Assembly: GCA_012295275.1 (NCBI GenBank)
Contig: CM022679.1
Coordinates: forward strand, 7,706,169-7,770,168
Length of the DNA: 64,000 nt
Origin: Chrysomallon squamiferum
Lineage: Eukaryota > Mollusca > Gastropoda > Neomphalida > Peltospiridae
Direction of reading: 5' to 3'
Positions 13,000 through 25,884 of this stretch are shown piece after piece. Position 1 is the stretch's first letter. Each line of letters opens with the position of its first letter. A program made the translations under genes and the position numbers. The notes below the pieces were generated by a model that saw only the letters and a list, made by a program, of their open reading frames with translations, was not told the origin of the DNA and searched no databases.

Positions 13000-14390
13000 T
13001 AGTTTAATAAATTATGAAATGTCACATGAAAAAAAATAATAATAAAAATATAAATGATTAGGGACTCAGTCTTTTGAAACATTTGATTTAAATAGATAGC
13101 GATGCAATCTGTAATGAGTCATATATATATATAAAATATACATTTATTTTTCTAATTTTATTTCCAGTTATCTAAATACTGAGGATGGTTAGTACATTGG
13201 ACTGAAAATACTGAGGAAAATGAGTTTTAAAAAATATTGTTATCCAATGTCTGAAAATTTCATCCCAATTCTATAATTAGTATGGGGAGCTAATGTTCAT
13301 GAGTAGGAACAAATATTCATTCAAAGTTTTAACAGCCAAATTAATTTGTTTTAGGCATAATTTTTGACTAGCTGAAAATTGATCTGAACAGTTTATTTTG
13401 CAATGGATAATTTACTTTAGGGGAATTTTTTTTACAGATAGATTTTGTTGTTTACAGTTTATTCCTATATTTAAAATCATGTTTTCTGGCAGTGAATTAC
13501 ATTTATAATTAGTTATCATTGACCTAAAATGAGTAAAATTTGAGCACTGATGGCATTCTACTTGGACTTGATTTTGTTTATCTACAATAACCAGTGAGAG
13601 ATTTGACAAGCCAAAAAGTTAAAGTTTCCTTAATGGCAGACACCAATGTGTTTTATGAGAAACCATGTGTCAGTACTTATAAAATTTAGAAGGCCTAAAA
13701 TATGTACTATATATTATATGTGGGAGATTTTAAACATCGATGAACAAATTCAGTGGTTAGTAACTTTAACAGTAGAAGCAGTGCATGGGGCTTCAGGTTT
13801 AGATTTAAAAGCTGGTGGGGTTGCCTTACCATGGTGACACTGAACCCTGTTTTAGACTACTAGCATGGGATTATTTTGGCACTGGGATTATTCACTGAAT
13901 TATTTTATTGCTTGAGGATATCATGTGCATTCTGACTGTTTAGTTTTACAATTTTTTTTCTTCCTCACTTTACTGCTTTGTATTTAACTTCATCCAAATT
14001 TGCATGTATTTGTTTAAGTAAGTATGCATGTGTGTATCTGTGTATTTGTGAATGTGTAAATGAATGTTAAAGTTAATTCTGTTACTACACAATTTTTTAT
14101 TATGTATGTATGTATGTATTAATGTTTATGTTTGTATGTTTGTGAATATATGTAGGTGAATTTATGTTAAAATTAATTCTATTACTAGACAATTTCCTTG
14201 TTGAAACACGTTTAAAATTTAACTTGCTAAATATATATAAACAATCTCTAAATAAAAACAAAAAATAAAATGCATTTAAATAACATTTTATTGAACATAA
14301 AAAAAGGCCTTTTTTACATTAGATTCGAAATAATGAAATTAAATAACAGTTCATATCATTTTATAATATATTCTCCACAGAAGACTCGGT
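13000..14390. other. Noncoding intergenic DNA
   Basis: AT-rich sequence with short TATGTATG runs near 14100. I see no gene, RNA or mobile element that I can support. Confidence 0.6.
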
Positions 14391-14393
14391 TCA

Positions 14394-15012
14394 GATCCTC
14401 CTATAGGAAGCAGGTCGATCACCCGTGCGCACGGGATTTTTATTGCAGGCCACCACTCCAACGTCTTTATTGCAGACCATCACTCCAACGTCTTTATTGC
14501 AGACCATCACTCCATCGTCTTTATTGCAGACCATCACTCCAACGTCTTTATTGCAGACCATCACTCCAACAGCAAGCAGGTCGATCACCCGTGCCCACAT
14601 CAACAGTGTTGTGCGTTCAGTCTCCAACCGGAGCTGTCGGTTCAGATCCCCATTCGATCACCCGTGCCCACATCGAAAGATGGCGCGCACGGGATCAATA
14701 TTGTTGTGTCTTTAGTCTCCAACCGGAGTCGTCAGTTCAGATCCCCATTCGATCACCCGTGCCCACATCGAAAGATGGCGCGCACGGGATCAATGTCTTT
14801 AGTCTCCAACCGGAGTCGTCAGTTCAGATCCCCATTCGATCACCCGTGCCCAATCGAAAGATGGCGCCAACGGATTTATTGCAGACAATAACCCCAACGT
14901 CTTTATTGCAGACCATAACTCCAACGTCTTTATTGCAGACCGTAACTTCAACGTCTTTATTGCAGACCGTAACTCCGACAGAAAGCAGGTAGATTACCCG
15001 TGCGCACATACT
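14394..15012 (+). repeat. GC-rich compound minisatellite (27-bp and about 90-bp units)
   Basis: A sharply bounded GC-rich island in AT-rich DNA. About five copies of a 27-bp unit (ATTGCAGACCATCACTCCAA then CGTCTTT) occupy about 14440-14570, and four more lie at about 14877-14980. Between them are three longer units (about 90-115 bp) containing TCTCCAACCGGAGTCGTCAG and a strong hairpin. The hairpins at 14656-14696 and 14751-14791 pair CCCGTGC with GCACGGG and cap an inner CATC/GATG stem with a GAAA tetraloop. A CAGGTCGATCACCCGTGC-like motif opens the block, recurs at about 14576 and, slightly changed, closes it. Because 27 is a multiple of three, long open frames arise on both strands. Confidence 0.85.
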
Positions 15013-15199
15013 GTGCCTTCGTTGCTGGCCGTTTTCTCTTATATATATATATGTACGCTAAGTTTGTAACCATAGCAGCATAAACGCATGACGTAATTTG
15101 TCAATAAACAGCGACGGTTAAAACGTGACCTATTATTTTACAGCCCATTATTTTCTATTGCTACAGGTGATACCAATTCAACAGTATTAAACAAAAAGC

Positions 15200-15201
15200 T
15201 T

Positions 15202-15233
<32 letters not shown>

Positions 15234-15282
15234 TTTTTTGTTTTTTTCTTTTTTTTTTTTTTTTTTCTGATTTTTTTTTCAA
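15200..15282 (+). repeat. Poly-T tract
   Basis: Interrupted poly-T run of about 80 bp beside a short ACT/GCT trinucleotide stretch (about 15335-15375). No gene was seen. Confidence 0.9.
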
Positions 15283-15599
15283 GTGAAAATAAAAAAATAG
15301 TTAAATCTGTTAACACCGTGACAGTAACAACTATTACAACAACAACTACTACTACTGCTACTGCTACTACTACATGTATTGCTATTATTGGTACTGCTTC
15401 ATCTGTATCTAGAAATAAAATTTCTGTAATGATATTAAAGACCTTTACAATTTGTTCTGTCCCATGTATAACATGTAAGCGAATTACGTCATAATTCTAG
15501 CAGACGACAGAAAACCAATTTATACTGATTTTAATTAATAACAAATCATCACGGCTGAAATTAATTAAACACAAATCCCCAATCCCCCTTCCGCAAATA

Positions 15600-16232
15600 C
15601 ATAAATAATTACGTCAGATGCTAAATTTGCTGGATTTAATTGGATAACGAAATCGTCCACATTTTCCTTTAGCTGTTTTTGTTTTGTTTAATTTTGTTTT
15701 CAGTTATGTTTTCAAAATGAATATATACATATACTATTGTACATTTTATACTGTTTATTTCTTAATCATAACTAAAAAAAAAACAGAAAACACTGTCAGA
15801 AGCAAACTATTGATGCTAAACAGAATAAAAATAAAACAAGCACGTGTAAATTTTCTGGTACTTTGAACAATATCAAGAAATTTCACCATTAATATAATTA
15901 TAGAAATATTCGAAAAGTGTCAGACATAATTAGAGTTACATCAATTATATATTTTCACATATATCTGAGAATGATGTCGTTTCAGTAGATTTTAACGCGA
16001 AACGTTTTCAGCGAAAAAAACACAACTCCTTGGCGAAGGCCTTGCTCATTGAAGGTGACTTCTTTTACGTCGTAGTGTGTGCTGTCCAATGAAAAGAAAG
16101 AATTACGTTAGAGTGAGATGGGATTCAATAAAGGATTGAAAATCCATTTTCCTGTGATTTTTATTTTGAAATGTTGAAGTTTAGATAGCACACTCTAAGC
16201 TTCTGTTCATAATTTTATTTGCGTTGAAATAT

Positions 16233-16265
<33 letters not shown>
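15600..16265 (+). repeat. Isolated, decayed copy of the right-end array unit
   Basis: Collinear, diverged match to the array at 42-64 kb. The shared order is: an ATTACGTCAGAT..CTAAAT motif (about 15609); ACGAAATCGTCCACATTTT (about 15646); AGCAAACTATTGATG (about 15800); GAGAATGATGTCGTTTCAG then GATTTTAACGCGAAACG (about 15968); CACAACTCCTTGGCGA (about 16021); GGTGACTTCTTTTACGTCGT; and TTCTGTTCATAATTTTATTTGCG before an ATT microsatellite. The TATA box and the histone-type stem-loop of the array copies are not preserved here. It lies about 26 kb from the array, on the other side of two genes. Confidence 0.75.
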
Positions 16266-16439
16266 TATTTGTGTGCATGCGATAATGATAAGAATATAAT
16301 TATGTATACATGCATGTATGTGTATGTAATTATATATGTATGCATATATACACACACACACACATGTAACAGTAACCATTCAGAATGTCTAAAAGTGTCT
16401 TGTTACATTACTGTTTGAATATGTACATCTACGAGAGCA

Positions 16440-17076
16440 TTCTCATTCTAAAATTCATTTATTATTATTATTTTTTTTATTGCTGTTATTTTTATTTATT
16501 TCTTTATTTTTTATTTATTTTTAGTATTTTTTTATTTTTTATTATTTATTTTTAGTTTTTTTTTATTATTTAAAAAAAAAAAAATTCATCTGCTGAGGAA
16601 ACAAAAACAAAAACAGTTTCATATTTACAAATATTTTATTATCATACATGAAAGATTCAGTTTGTGACCAGTCAGTTCATTTATTCCTATGATAAAGAAA
16701 CAAATAAAACATGGTAAATAAATAAAAAATATGAAGCTGATAATGTTGCATGAATTACAAATGAAATGCATGCATAGATTTTCATTAAACCCTTACTTTC
16801 AAGTTTCATTTCATCGTTAATATTCATTTAATAATTTTTGAACATTTTTATTTGAATATTATTTTTCATTTATTTTATTTATTTATTTACAAATTTATAA
16901 TCAAATATTGTAACAAAATGCCAAAGAAATGCAGGATCTCAGAAAATATTTTGCATATCAGATGTTCAGTCTGCAAGTAATTTTTTCAACCGTCATTATT
17001 GTTCATTTTGAAAAGTTTTAATTTCATATTCAAAGCACATCACAAAGAATAATATAAATCAAAAGTTAATAACAAT

Positions 17077-17132
<56 letters not shown>

Positions 17133-17140
17133 CCAGCAAA
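16440..17140. repeat. AT-rich DNA with ATT microsatellites
   Basis: Simple ATTT/TTTA runs at about 16450-16590 and an (AAT)n tract at about 17077-17129. No gene was seen. Confidence 0.8.
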
Positions 17141-17875
17141 AACTTTGAACATCTTTTAGTGACCTTGAAAACCCTGTTACAACATTGTTTGACCTAAAAT
17201 AAAAAAAAAAATAAAAAACCTGAGACTCCTTAAGAAATATTTTTTGTACAAATCAAAATTTGTTTAAAATTATTAAATTCTTTCACATTAAAAAAAAACA
17301 GTAAAACTTTTACAATATTGGCACAATACAAAAATACATTTTAACAAAAACCAAACTTGCATCATCTGTAATATATACAAGAAATCATTTTATAATCTGC
17401 ACCATCCTATAGAATTTTTCCTAAATGTAATTCAGTTTATAGAAACTAAAGAAAAAAAAAAAAATTCTTTATGTGTTATGGTATAAATTTTTATTTCATA
17501 AAATTATAAAAATATTAAATGAAGCCTTTTACATTGTTTTTTTTTTTTTTTTTTTTTTTGCCTTCAAGAAGTGTTTAATTTTACTAAAATAAACTGCAAT
17601 GAAACACTCTCTCAGTTTGACGTCAACAACACACACATCACAACTACCTGTTCATACCACACAGCCATATTTAAATGATTAAATGAAGTTAGAATAGGGA
17701 ATGGTTATATAACAATGAATTTGGCAGCTCTGACACTGAATCTAGAAACCATTTACAGTTTTTAGAAATGTTTTTGCGGTTGAAGAAAGAACAATCTACA
17801 TGTAAATATTAAGTAAAAAATATATTTTAAAAACGTATGCGAAAATTTACTGATATGCCAGTAGGTATTAAAAAC

Positions 17876-18045
17876 AAACACTTGTACCTGTTTAAAGTGT
17901 ACAGGTATTTAATGCAGGTGTCAGTTTGGATATAATAAAAACACCTGTAGGTAATTATTTAGTACCAACACCTGTAATACATATACATGATACATGATAC
18001 ATCATCACACATCTGTATACAGGGACTCAGAATTCACCTGTAAGC
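17876..18045. repeat. Cluster of ACCTGT/ACAGGT words
   Basis: The hexamer ACCTGT or its complement ACAGGT, or the closely similar GCAGGTGTC, occurs about six times in 170 bp, with a short CATGATACATGATACAT repeat. Some are CACCTG E-box-like sites. It may be a decayed minisatellite; no function is shown. Confidence 0.4.
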
Positions 18046-20600
18046 AGACTTTGATAATTTGAGATCATAAAGATGTGATGAACATTAACAAGATGGATGA
18101 CAAATAAATAACAATGATAAATACAGATTAAAGTTAGCATGACCTGTGCATTGCACACAACAGTAATAAAATATATTGGCGGTTTTTTAGAAAACATTTT
18201 GAAATGAAGCTGTGAAATGACATATTTACAAATGATAAAATCTTTCTGAAATGAGCTGAAGGCAGTGGCATATCAAAGGTATGGCACGTGCCCTAAGCAC
18301 CATTCGAAAATAGGCACCTTTGAGCAATATTTTCTATCTATTATGGTAAAGTTGTTGAAAAGATGAGAATGAAATGTTTGAACAGGTCAGTGTGTTATAG
18401 ATATGCCTCTGTCTTCAGTTAACAGGAAGAAAATAATTTTTTTACATGAAAACTGTTAAAATAACATCCATTGCAGAATTTAAAACTAGTGAAAATATTG
18501 TCATAAAATATTTCTTCACTTAAAATTAAACAATAATCAAAAAAGTATTTTTAACATAAGGGATATTTTTGAAATTTGTAAAAGATTTAAAAGAAAACAA
18601 CAACAATTATTAAGTACTGAATATAAAAATATTAAAAAAAAATTCTTTTTAACAGATTCTAAAAATCTTAATTTTTAAAAACAATTATATATTTTAAATA
18701 AATGTAATTGAAAATCAGTTAAGGATTTAAAGAAGGCAAGTCTCTTTGAAACATTTTTACACTTAATGTCTGACCTTCAGGCAAATATCTTAAGTAACCA
18801 GAATTTCAAATACCTGACATTATATCTGTTATCATGTTTATTGTTTATATATATATATATATATACAGATATAGATACAGATACAGATACAGATGTTTGG
18901 ATGTTTAAAATTATCATTATTTCAGATATTTGCCTGCAGCACACACACACACACACATAAAGTAAACAAATTGTTATAACTTAGATGAAATATATTCTAC
19001 TGAAATAACTTACCCATACCAGCTACCAGTGTATTCAAAAAGAATAAAAGAAGTGAGACTGTTTTTAGCACTAACGAAATACTAATAACTACATTAAAAC
19101 GTTTTCTCACCATGCAACAGGTATCGTCATGACAACAACATTACTTGTTGATGAACAAAAATTAATGTGTCAGAGTTTCACACATTTATTTGTTGGTATT
19201 TTTCACTGTCGTATGAAAATTATTTATGCTCATTATAAAGAGAGCAAACAATTTACAACTCAACAAAGACATGTTTTAACTGATACAACTCTGCCATCAC
19301 TTGCTAAATCTAACTGAATGTTGTATAAATGTGTCAATACAATTCTTTTTGAAAAAAAAACTGTTCGTAAACTGAATATATTAAAACATCTTTCTTTTCA
19401 CAATATTTTGACAATTATACACATCTGAGAAATATACAGAATTTATTATCTTTATTAAAATAGTTGCAAGTGACACTTCATGTATAAAATAAAATTTAAA
19501 TTAAAAAAAAAAAAAAAACCAGACTGAACATAGATTCCTAGTTCACCAATGTAAGAAAAAATGTATGTGGTACCACTAATGAAACAACACCAATTTTAGC
19601 ACAAATGTCACAACCATTTTTTAATTTTTTTTAACAAAATGATAAACTGGATGAGAAAATGGCTGCCAAGGACAGTTAAAGAATGATGTATAAACTCACA
19701 TGAAGTACTCATAAACAGAAGACAAAAGAAAATGCATCAAAGTTATTAACATCAAATGGCAGTTTGTTTGCATATTATAATATATTAAAATATTTGGTGG
19801 AGATGATAATGATTCTGCACTGTTGTGACAAATAATGTTTTGATTTCTGGGTTTTTGTGTCCCACAGTATTGTTGATTTATCCAATGTTACGTGATTTGT
19901 CATAGAGCAAGACTGGATCAGTTTGAATGCCAAAAAGAAGCAAGTTATGGATTATTACTGAAAAGGAGCCAACAAAGTTTCTGTTTTTGTTCAGTTTGTC
20001 AAAAAACTTGAAAAAAGTTACTTCTGCTATGTCAGGGCAGAATTCACGAATGTCAGTCTGAAAATATTAGTAAATGTGGAGAGACCACACAATATAACAC
20101 TCTAATCTAATATTTAAAAAGAAAAATTGATTAAACCTAAATTTAAAAATCAAATAAAAATCTTAATTCAGAAATGTATTTTGATTTGTTTTAAAAGTCA
20201 TACATGTCAGAAATATCTTCTTCTGCAGGACACCAAAAAAAAAATCATCACAATTTGATCAGGTATATTGGTAGAAAAATACAGTGTAGTACTAATTGTA
20301 TCAGTGTTATTTTGAAAATGTCATTTGTCAATTTAAATTAAACTGAAGAGATCTCCAGGCAGACATTAACAGAACAGTCTATACTTGGATGCAGCTTGAA
20401 ATAAAAGGACAGGGTAGATAACTCTGGAAAACTGTTGTCAATGGCCTGTAACACAGGATTGATGACGGGCATAAATAAATAAGTAAGTAAGCAGCTGAAC
20501 TTAAATCTTTGTGTACAAAATTTTAACTGGAGATAGTGCACCTAGTGCATAATCAAATTAGTATATTAAAATATTTTATGTGCTATATTAACTAAAATTT
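18046..20600. other. Noncoding intergenic DNA
   Basis: AT-rich sequence with TA/GATACA repeats near 18848-18895 and a short CA run near 18940. The end nearest 20619 may be the last part of the minus-strand G-alpha transcript. I see no coding exon. Confidence 0.55.
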
Positions 20601-20618
20601 AAAACCATACACATGTAA

Positions 20619-21045
20619 TTTATTTCTAAATTTTAAGCTTTCCAATATTTCCCCATTTTCAGCCAAAAATCTGTTAAAAAACATAACAGAAAATAATAGT
20701 TAACAGATTAAAAGAAGCACCAAAATTTTAATAAGCTAGACCATGTTTTTGTGTTTTTTTAAACCTCACCTAAATACAATAATGTATCTGCATCACTGTG
20801 TGTTTGGGTAAAATAAATTGTACTAATTTCCAAAGAAGCAGAAAAACCAGTTAACAAACAACAAATAAACTTAACAAAAATTAATGAAACAGATGAAAGA
20901 TATGAAAGGCACTGAGATAATGTTTTTCTTCCAGTGGCAGACATTATTTCCTGACACGCTCAAATGAGCTGTATGTTTTAGGAAATTCTCCGGAACATTC
21001 TAGAACAAAGAAAACCAGTTCCGTCTACCACTTCGCGAGCCAGTG
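20619..21045 (-). other. Probable 3' UTR of the G-alpha gene
   Basis: On the minus strand the sequence after the TAG stop (21046-21048) runs to an AATAAA at 20624-20619, giving a plausible UTR of about 425 nt. The cleavage site is inferred only. Confidence 0.45.
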
Positions 21046-21267
21046 CTATAAAATGGAAACGGCTTTGATATTGTCTCTGAGTATGGAATCCATGACAACC
21101 TGGAAGACTACCTGGATGTTGCTGGTGTCTGTTGCCGTGGTGAAGTGAGGGTAGATAACTTTGGCAGGGTTGTTGTTCTGCATCATGAACAAGTGCTGAA
21201 TGTAGCGGGCTGCTGCATCTACATCTCTTTCTGGACCTAGAAATTAAAATACAATTTATATCATAAC

Positions 21268-21302
<35 letters not shown>

Positions 21303-21581
21303 TCACACACGTTAGTATCAGCAACAGTATGTCAGAGACACCATTTTCAAACAAATAAGATTCAGTAAAATTACTTATACAAGAGTTTTTTGTAAGTACT
21401 TGAGTTCAGTAGTATGAAGTGATATTAAAAAATTATATGTCTGTGAAAATAAAGCATATATATTAGCTGAATGTTTTCCATGCCAGTTTCACATATTAAG
21501 CCATATTCTCAAGACATATCAAATTTAAGTATTATGCATATCCCCATTTCCACAGATGAAACTAAATTTGATCTAAACTTG

Positions 21582-21613
<32 letters not shown>

Positions 21614-23114
21614 CTGGAAAATCAGCAAAAAACCTTTTGAGGTGCCTTTCTGAATGTAAGATTTTATCTTGAAACAAATCCAGCTTATTAAGAAAGAGAA
21701 TCTGAAAGAAGAAGAGGATTAAAATAAGAAAACACTGTTTTAACGTATACTTTTAGCAATAAGTACAAGCTTTAAATATTTGTTGTGCTGTTATGAATCA
21801 GTAAATTTAATCAACAAGATATAAATGTGTGTGATGTGTTTGCACTGCTTTATAAAGCACATGTCCATGAAAAACCAGTCATTTTGTTTCTACTTTTGCA
21901 TTCTGACACCATGTACAATTTTTTATGTGACTGTGTGTCTGTAAGTAGGCATGACTGAGGGATATTTGTGTATATGTATGTATGTAGGTATGTATGTAAA
22001 TTTAGTTTCATCTGTGTATGGATGAATGACTATGTATATAATTATATATTTGTGTTTGTATGTATGTATGTATATATGTGTATATCTATGTGTGTTTGTG
22101 TGCGTATATAAATCTATCTGTCCATGTGTGTGTATTTTGTCATTTACATATTTTCACAGTAAATTTCTTTCTTCCATTTTATTATTATTGTTGCTGTTGT
22201 TGTTGCTGTTGTTGTTGTTGTTGCTGTTGTTGTTTGTTTTTATTTGGTGCTGGAGACAGTGAGTTCTCACCATGGTTGTGTTAACAAAGAAACGATTGTT
22301 GCAGATCTGTCTAAAAAGAGTTAGACTTTCTGCCAGTCTGTTCTGTAACATACAAAAGAAAAACATCAATTTAAACAAAGCAGTTCCTCAATATACCTTG
22401 AAACAAACAAACAAACAAAAAAACCCAACATTTTATCCCTTATTTATTCCTTTTTGCTTATTATTTAAATACTGTAAATAGGTTTCTATTAAACATTTTG
22501 CTTTTAAAACACAGAAATCAAATCTAGATGAAAATATATATTCGTAATGATTGTTTTTAATAATAATAATTATAAAATGTTGTTCATTCCAAAATTGAAA
22601 ATAAACTTAATGATGATGATATATTTAACACTGAGATTTTTTGTGATATATATTTGGATTAACACTGATGTTTTTCGTTGTGGTTTTTATATTTTTATTA
22701 ATATTCTTATTTTTATTTTATTTTTTGAAATTTTTGTCTTATGTGAAACATTAAGTTATATGTCAGTAAGTAAATAAAAACAGATTAAAAATGTATCCAC
22801 TTACAATTCTGCTATCTTCGTATAAAAAGAGATCGTAAGAACTGAGTGCAACAACAAAGAGTATCACGCGAACATCGTCAAAACACTGGATCCACTTCCT
22901 TCGTTCTGACCTCTGACCTCCGACATCAAACATCCTTTACAAATACAAATATACATTTTTTAATTGCTTTCACATTTGTTTGGTTTCTCTTTTGATTATT
23001 ACGACTAAAACAATCAAATGATGGGAAAAGGCAAATGAACAAGACATTCTAAATACATTGTACATATATGTGTGAATGTGTTTCTATGTGTGTGTATGTT
23101 TATGTTTATGTATA

Positions 23115-23150
<36 letters not shown>

Positions 23151-25845
23151 TGAATGTATGTATGTGTGTATATAACATGCATGTATGTACATCTGTGTAT
23201 ACTTGTGCATGTGCATGCACACATACGTGATTCCAAGGTTGGATGTGTATTTAGAGGTACAATTCAAAACAATCCTTTGGGAACACGGTAAGACTGGTTT
23301 GTACATTTCACGGGGTGTTTTAACTGTAAAATGAAAAGTTCCGCAAGTTACCTGATTAAGACATCGGAAACTTTGAAACATGTTTCTATCACCCCTGTCG
23401 TACGAACTCGTGCTCGGAGAACATCTTTTGGCGTTGGAACATATTTCGAAGAACAAATCCTGTCCATATTTTCAAAATAACTGAAAAATTAATTTACAAT
23501 AAAAATAAAATAATTAAAAATTAATTAACATTAATTATTATTATTTTTTTTGTTTAAATTAAATAAACTGAAAGAAACAAATATAAATAAAAATAGTTTT
23601 GTTTTGAAATGTCAAGATATCTATGATTAGGAAAACATTACTATGCAAACATTTATATAATCAAGAAAAAGTATGATAAAATATCAAAACAAAAAATCAG
23701 CACCAAAAATATATAGTTTAAAGTAAATAAGATGGTTGTTACTGTTTAATAAAAAATGTATTATTGTTGTTGTTGTTGTTGATATTGTTATTATTATTAT
23801 TATTATTATTAATTCTATAAAAAAAATAAAAAGATTTAAAAAACAATAAAAGTGCATCATTATATATAACTAGTTGTTTAGAAAATACTACTAATAAAAA
23901 CTCACTATATTGCTGAGTCATTGAGCTCGTATTCATAACCTTTAAACACAGCGTAGCGCACTCCTCGGTCGCGCCAAAGTGATGACAGAGCAGTGTACAT
24001 GTGTGGTGACATGCATCCCGATTTGTTATAGCAACACACACTAGACAACACTACTTGAGCAAATGCCTGAAAATAATTAAATATACTTAAATAAGTCATT
24101 TTACAACAAAGTAAACAGAGGTTTTTATATTAAGTATGTACATTGAAGACTGATAATATTTCTTTTATTTTAATTATCCAGAAATATTAAAGTGCAAGTG
24201 ACAAGAACCGTAACTCTTACAAACATAACTAGAGGGAGATAACTGTGAGAAAGATTTACCATTTTATTGAAAAATAAAACGAGTGGTTATTTCTTTCCTT
24301 ATAATAAGATATTATATAAATGAGAAAATAGACCATTAAGATTTAAAACAAGATAAAATAATTTTATGAGCAACACAAATACCAGATACGCATTTTCATA
24401 TATTGATAATTATTGGCTTTCATAATGAATAACAAAAGAGATAAACAGCTGTATTGTTATATAATAGGTTGGTAAGTTCAGGTGTGTGTGTACATTCAAG
24501 TGACTATTTCAGTTGTATTTTCATGTAACAATAAGAGAATGCAGGAGACAGGTATTTTCTTTCCTTTCATTCTGCCTTTATTTAAATAGAAATATAAAAA
24601 AAAAATATTGATCAACATGAAACACATTTACTCAGACTATCAAATGTTTCAGTGTTTCATTGTACGTGTCATAAAAAAACAATCTGTCTTTTTATTTTAT
24701 TGTCATGCTTTTTTTATTAACAAAGGTTAGCAACATGGTAAAAAAAAATTCACAAATCACAATAAAATGTACAAAATGTTTTAAGGTTCAGTTTAAATAT
24801 CATTGAAGGTACACTTTAAAACCAGCCACTGTGATATTAGAAATAATGTCTTGTGTTCACTTCAGTAAGAAATAAGAAATAAACACTGACCCTGTTCTCA
24901 ATGCGGTCAAGGTTTATTCTAAGAAGTCCCATGCCGGTGAGCACAAACTTCATGGAGCTGACTAGGTTATCAAGGACTGCCGTCTGAAAACAAAATAAAG
25001 TTTCATCAACAGTTTGTAACACCAAAAACAGAGAATGACACTTAAGATTTTTGTAAATGGATCTGCAACAGATTTCTGTCAAAACCCATCTTGAATTATC
25101 AGACAGAAAAAAATAAAAGATTTTCAAAGGAATATCATAAAAATATCATAAAAGAACTGTTTCAAATTAACTTCCAAAAAAAAAAAAAAAAAAAAAACAA
25201 AGTTCTGTATTTCTTATGTCAAACTCCTATTACCTATAATAATCATTCCATGAATCATATGTTGTATTTTGTTTTAAATATTTTAATGTTTAATTTGCAT
25301 TATAAATTTAAAATTTAGATATCTGTGAATAACTGTATTCCTTACAACTTTAGTTAATTCAGTTACTCACTTCCTTATTCATTTACTGATTTTTATTTAT
25401 AATATTATTTTTTGGGTGGTCTGCATTTTTTTGTTTTTTTTTTTTTTTGCATTATTTTATTTCCTCATTATCTTTTTAATCTTTAAAACCAAGAAGGAAT
25501 TTTTTTATCATCATTTTTATTAAGACATTCTTTGAAACTGGAAATGAAAATGAAATCAAACGAAAAATCTATATATATATATATTAGTCAATTATGAAAC
25601 AATAACTGAAATTTTAATTTTTATCTAAATGTATATTAATTTAATAATTTTACATATTTTCAATAAAGTATTAATGAAGAGACCAAGTATAACAGTAGTA
25701 GTAGAAGTAGAAGTAGCAATAGTAATAAATAACAAGTAGAAGTAGCAATAGTAATAAAATAACAAGTAGAAGTAGCAATAGTAATAGTAGTAATAAAATA
25801 ACAAGTAGAAGTAGCAATAGTAATAGTAGTAATAAAATAACAATT

Positions 25846-25884
<39 letters not shown>

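Noticed and set aside
14270-14992. 240-codon plus-strand open frame across the GC-rich minisatellite, and shorter ones on the minus strand
   Set aside because: Openness comes from 27-bp repeats (a multiple of three). Both strands and several frames are open, with no splice or family signal.
20978-21310. 110-codon minus-strand frame over G-alpha exon 9
   Set aside because: Out-of-frame shadow. The correct frame continues the G-alpha protein and ends at 21046.
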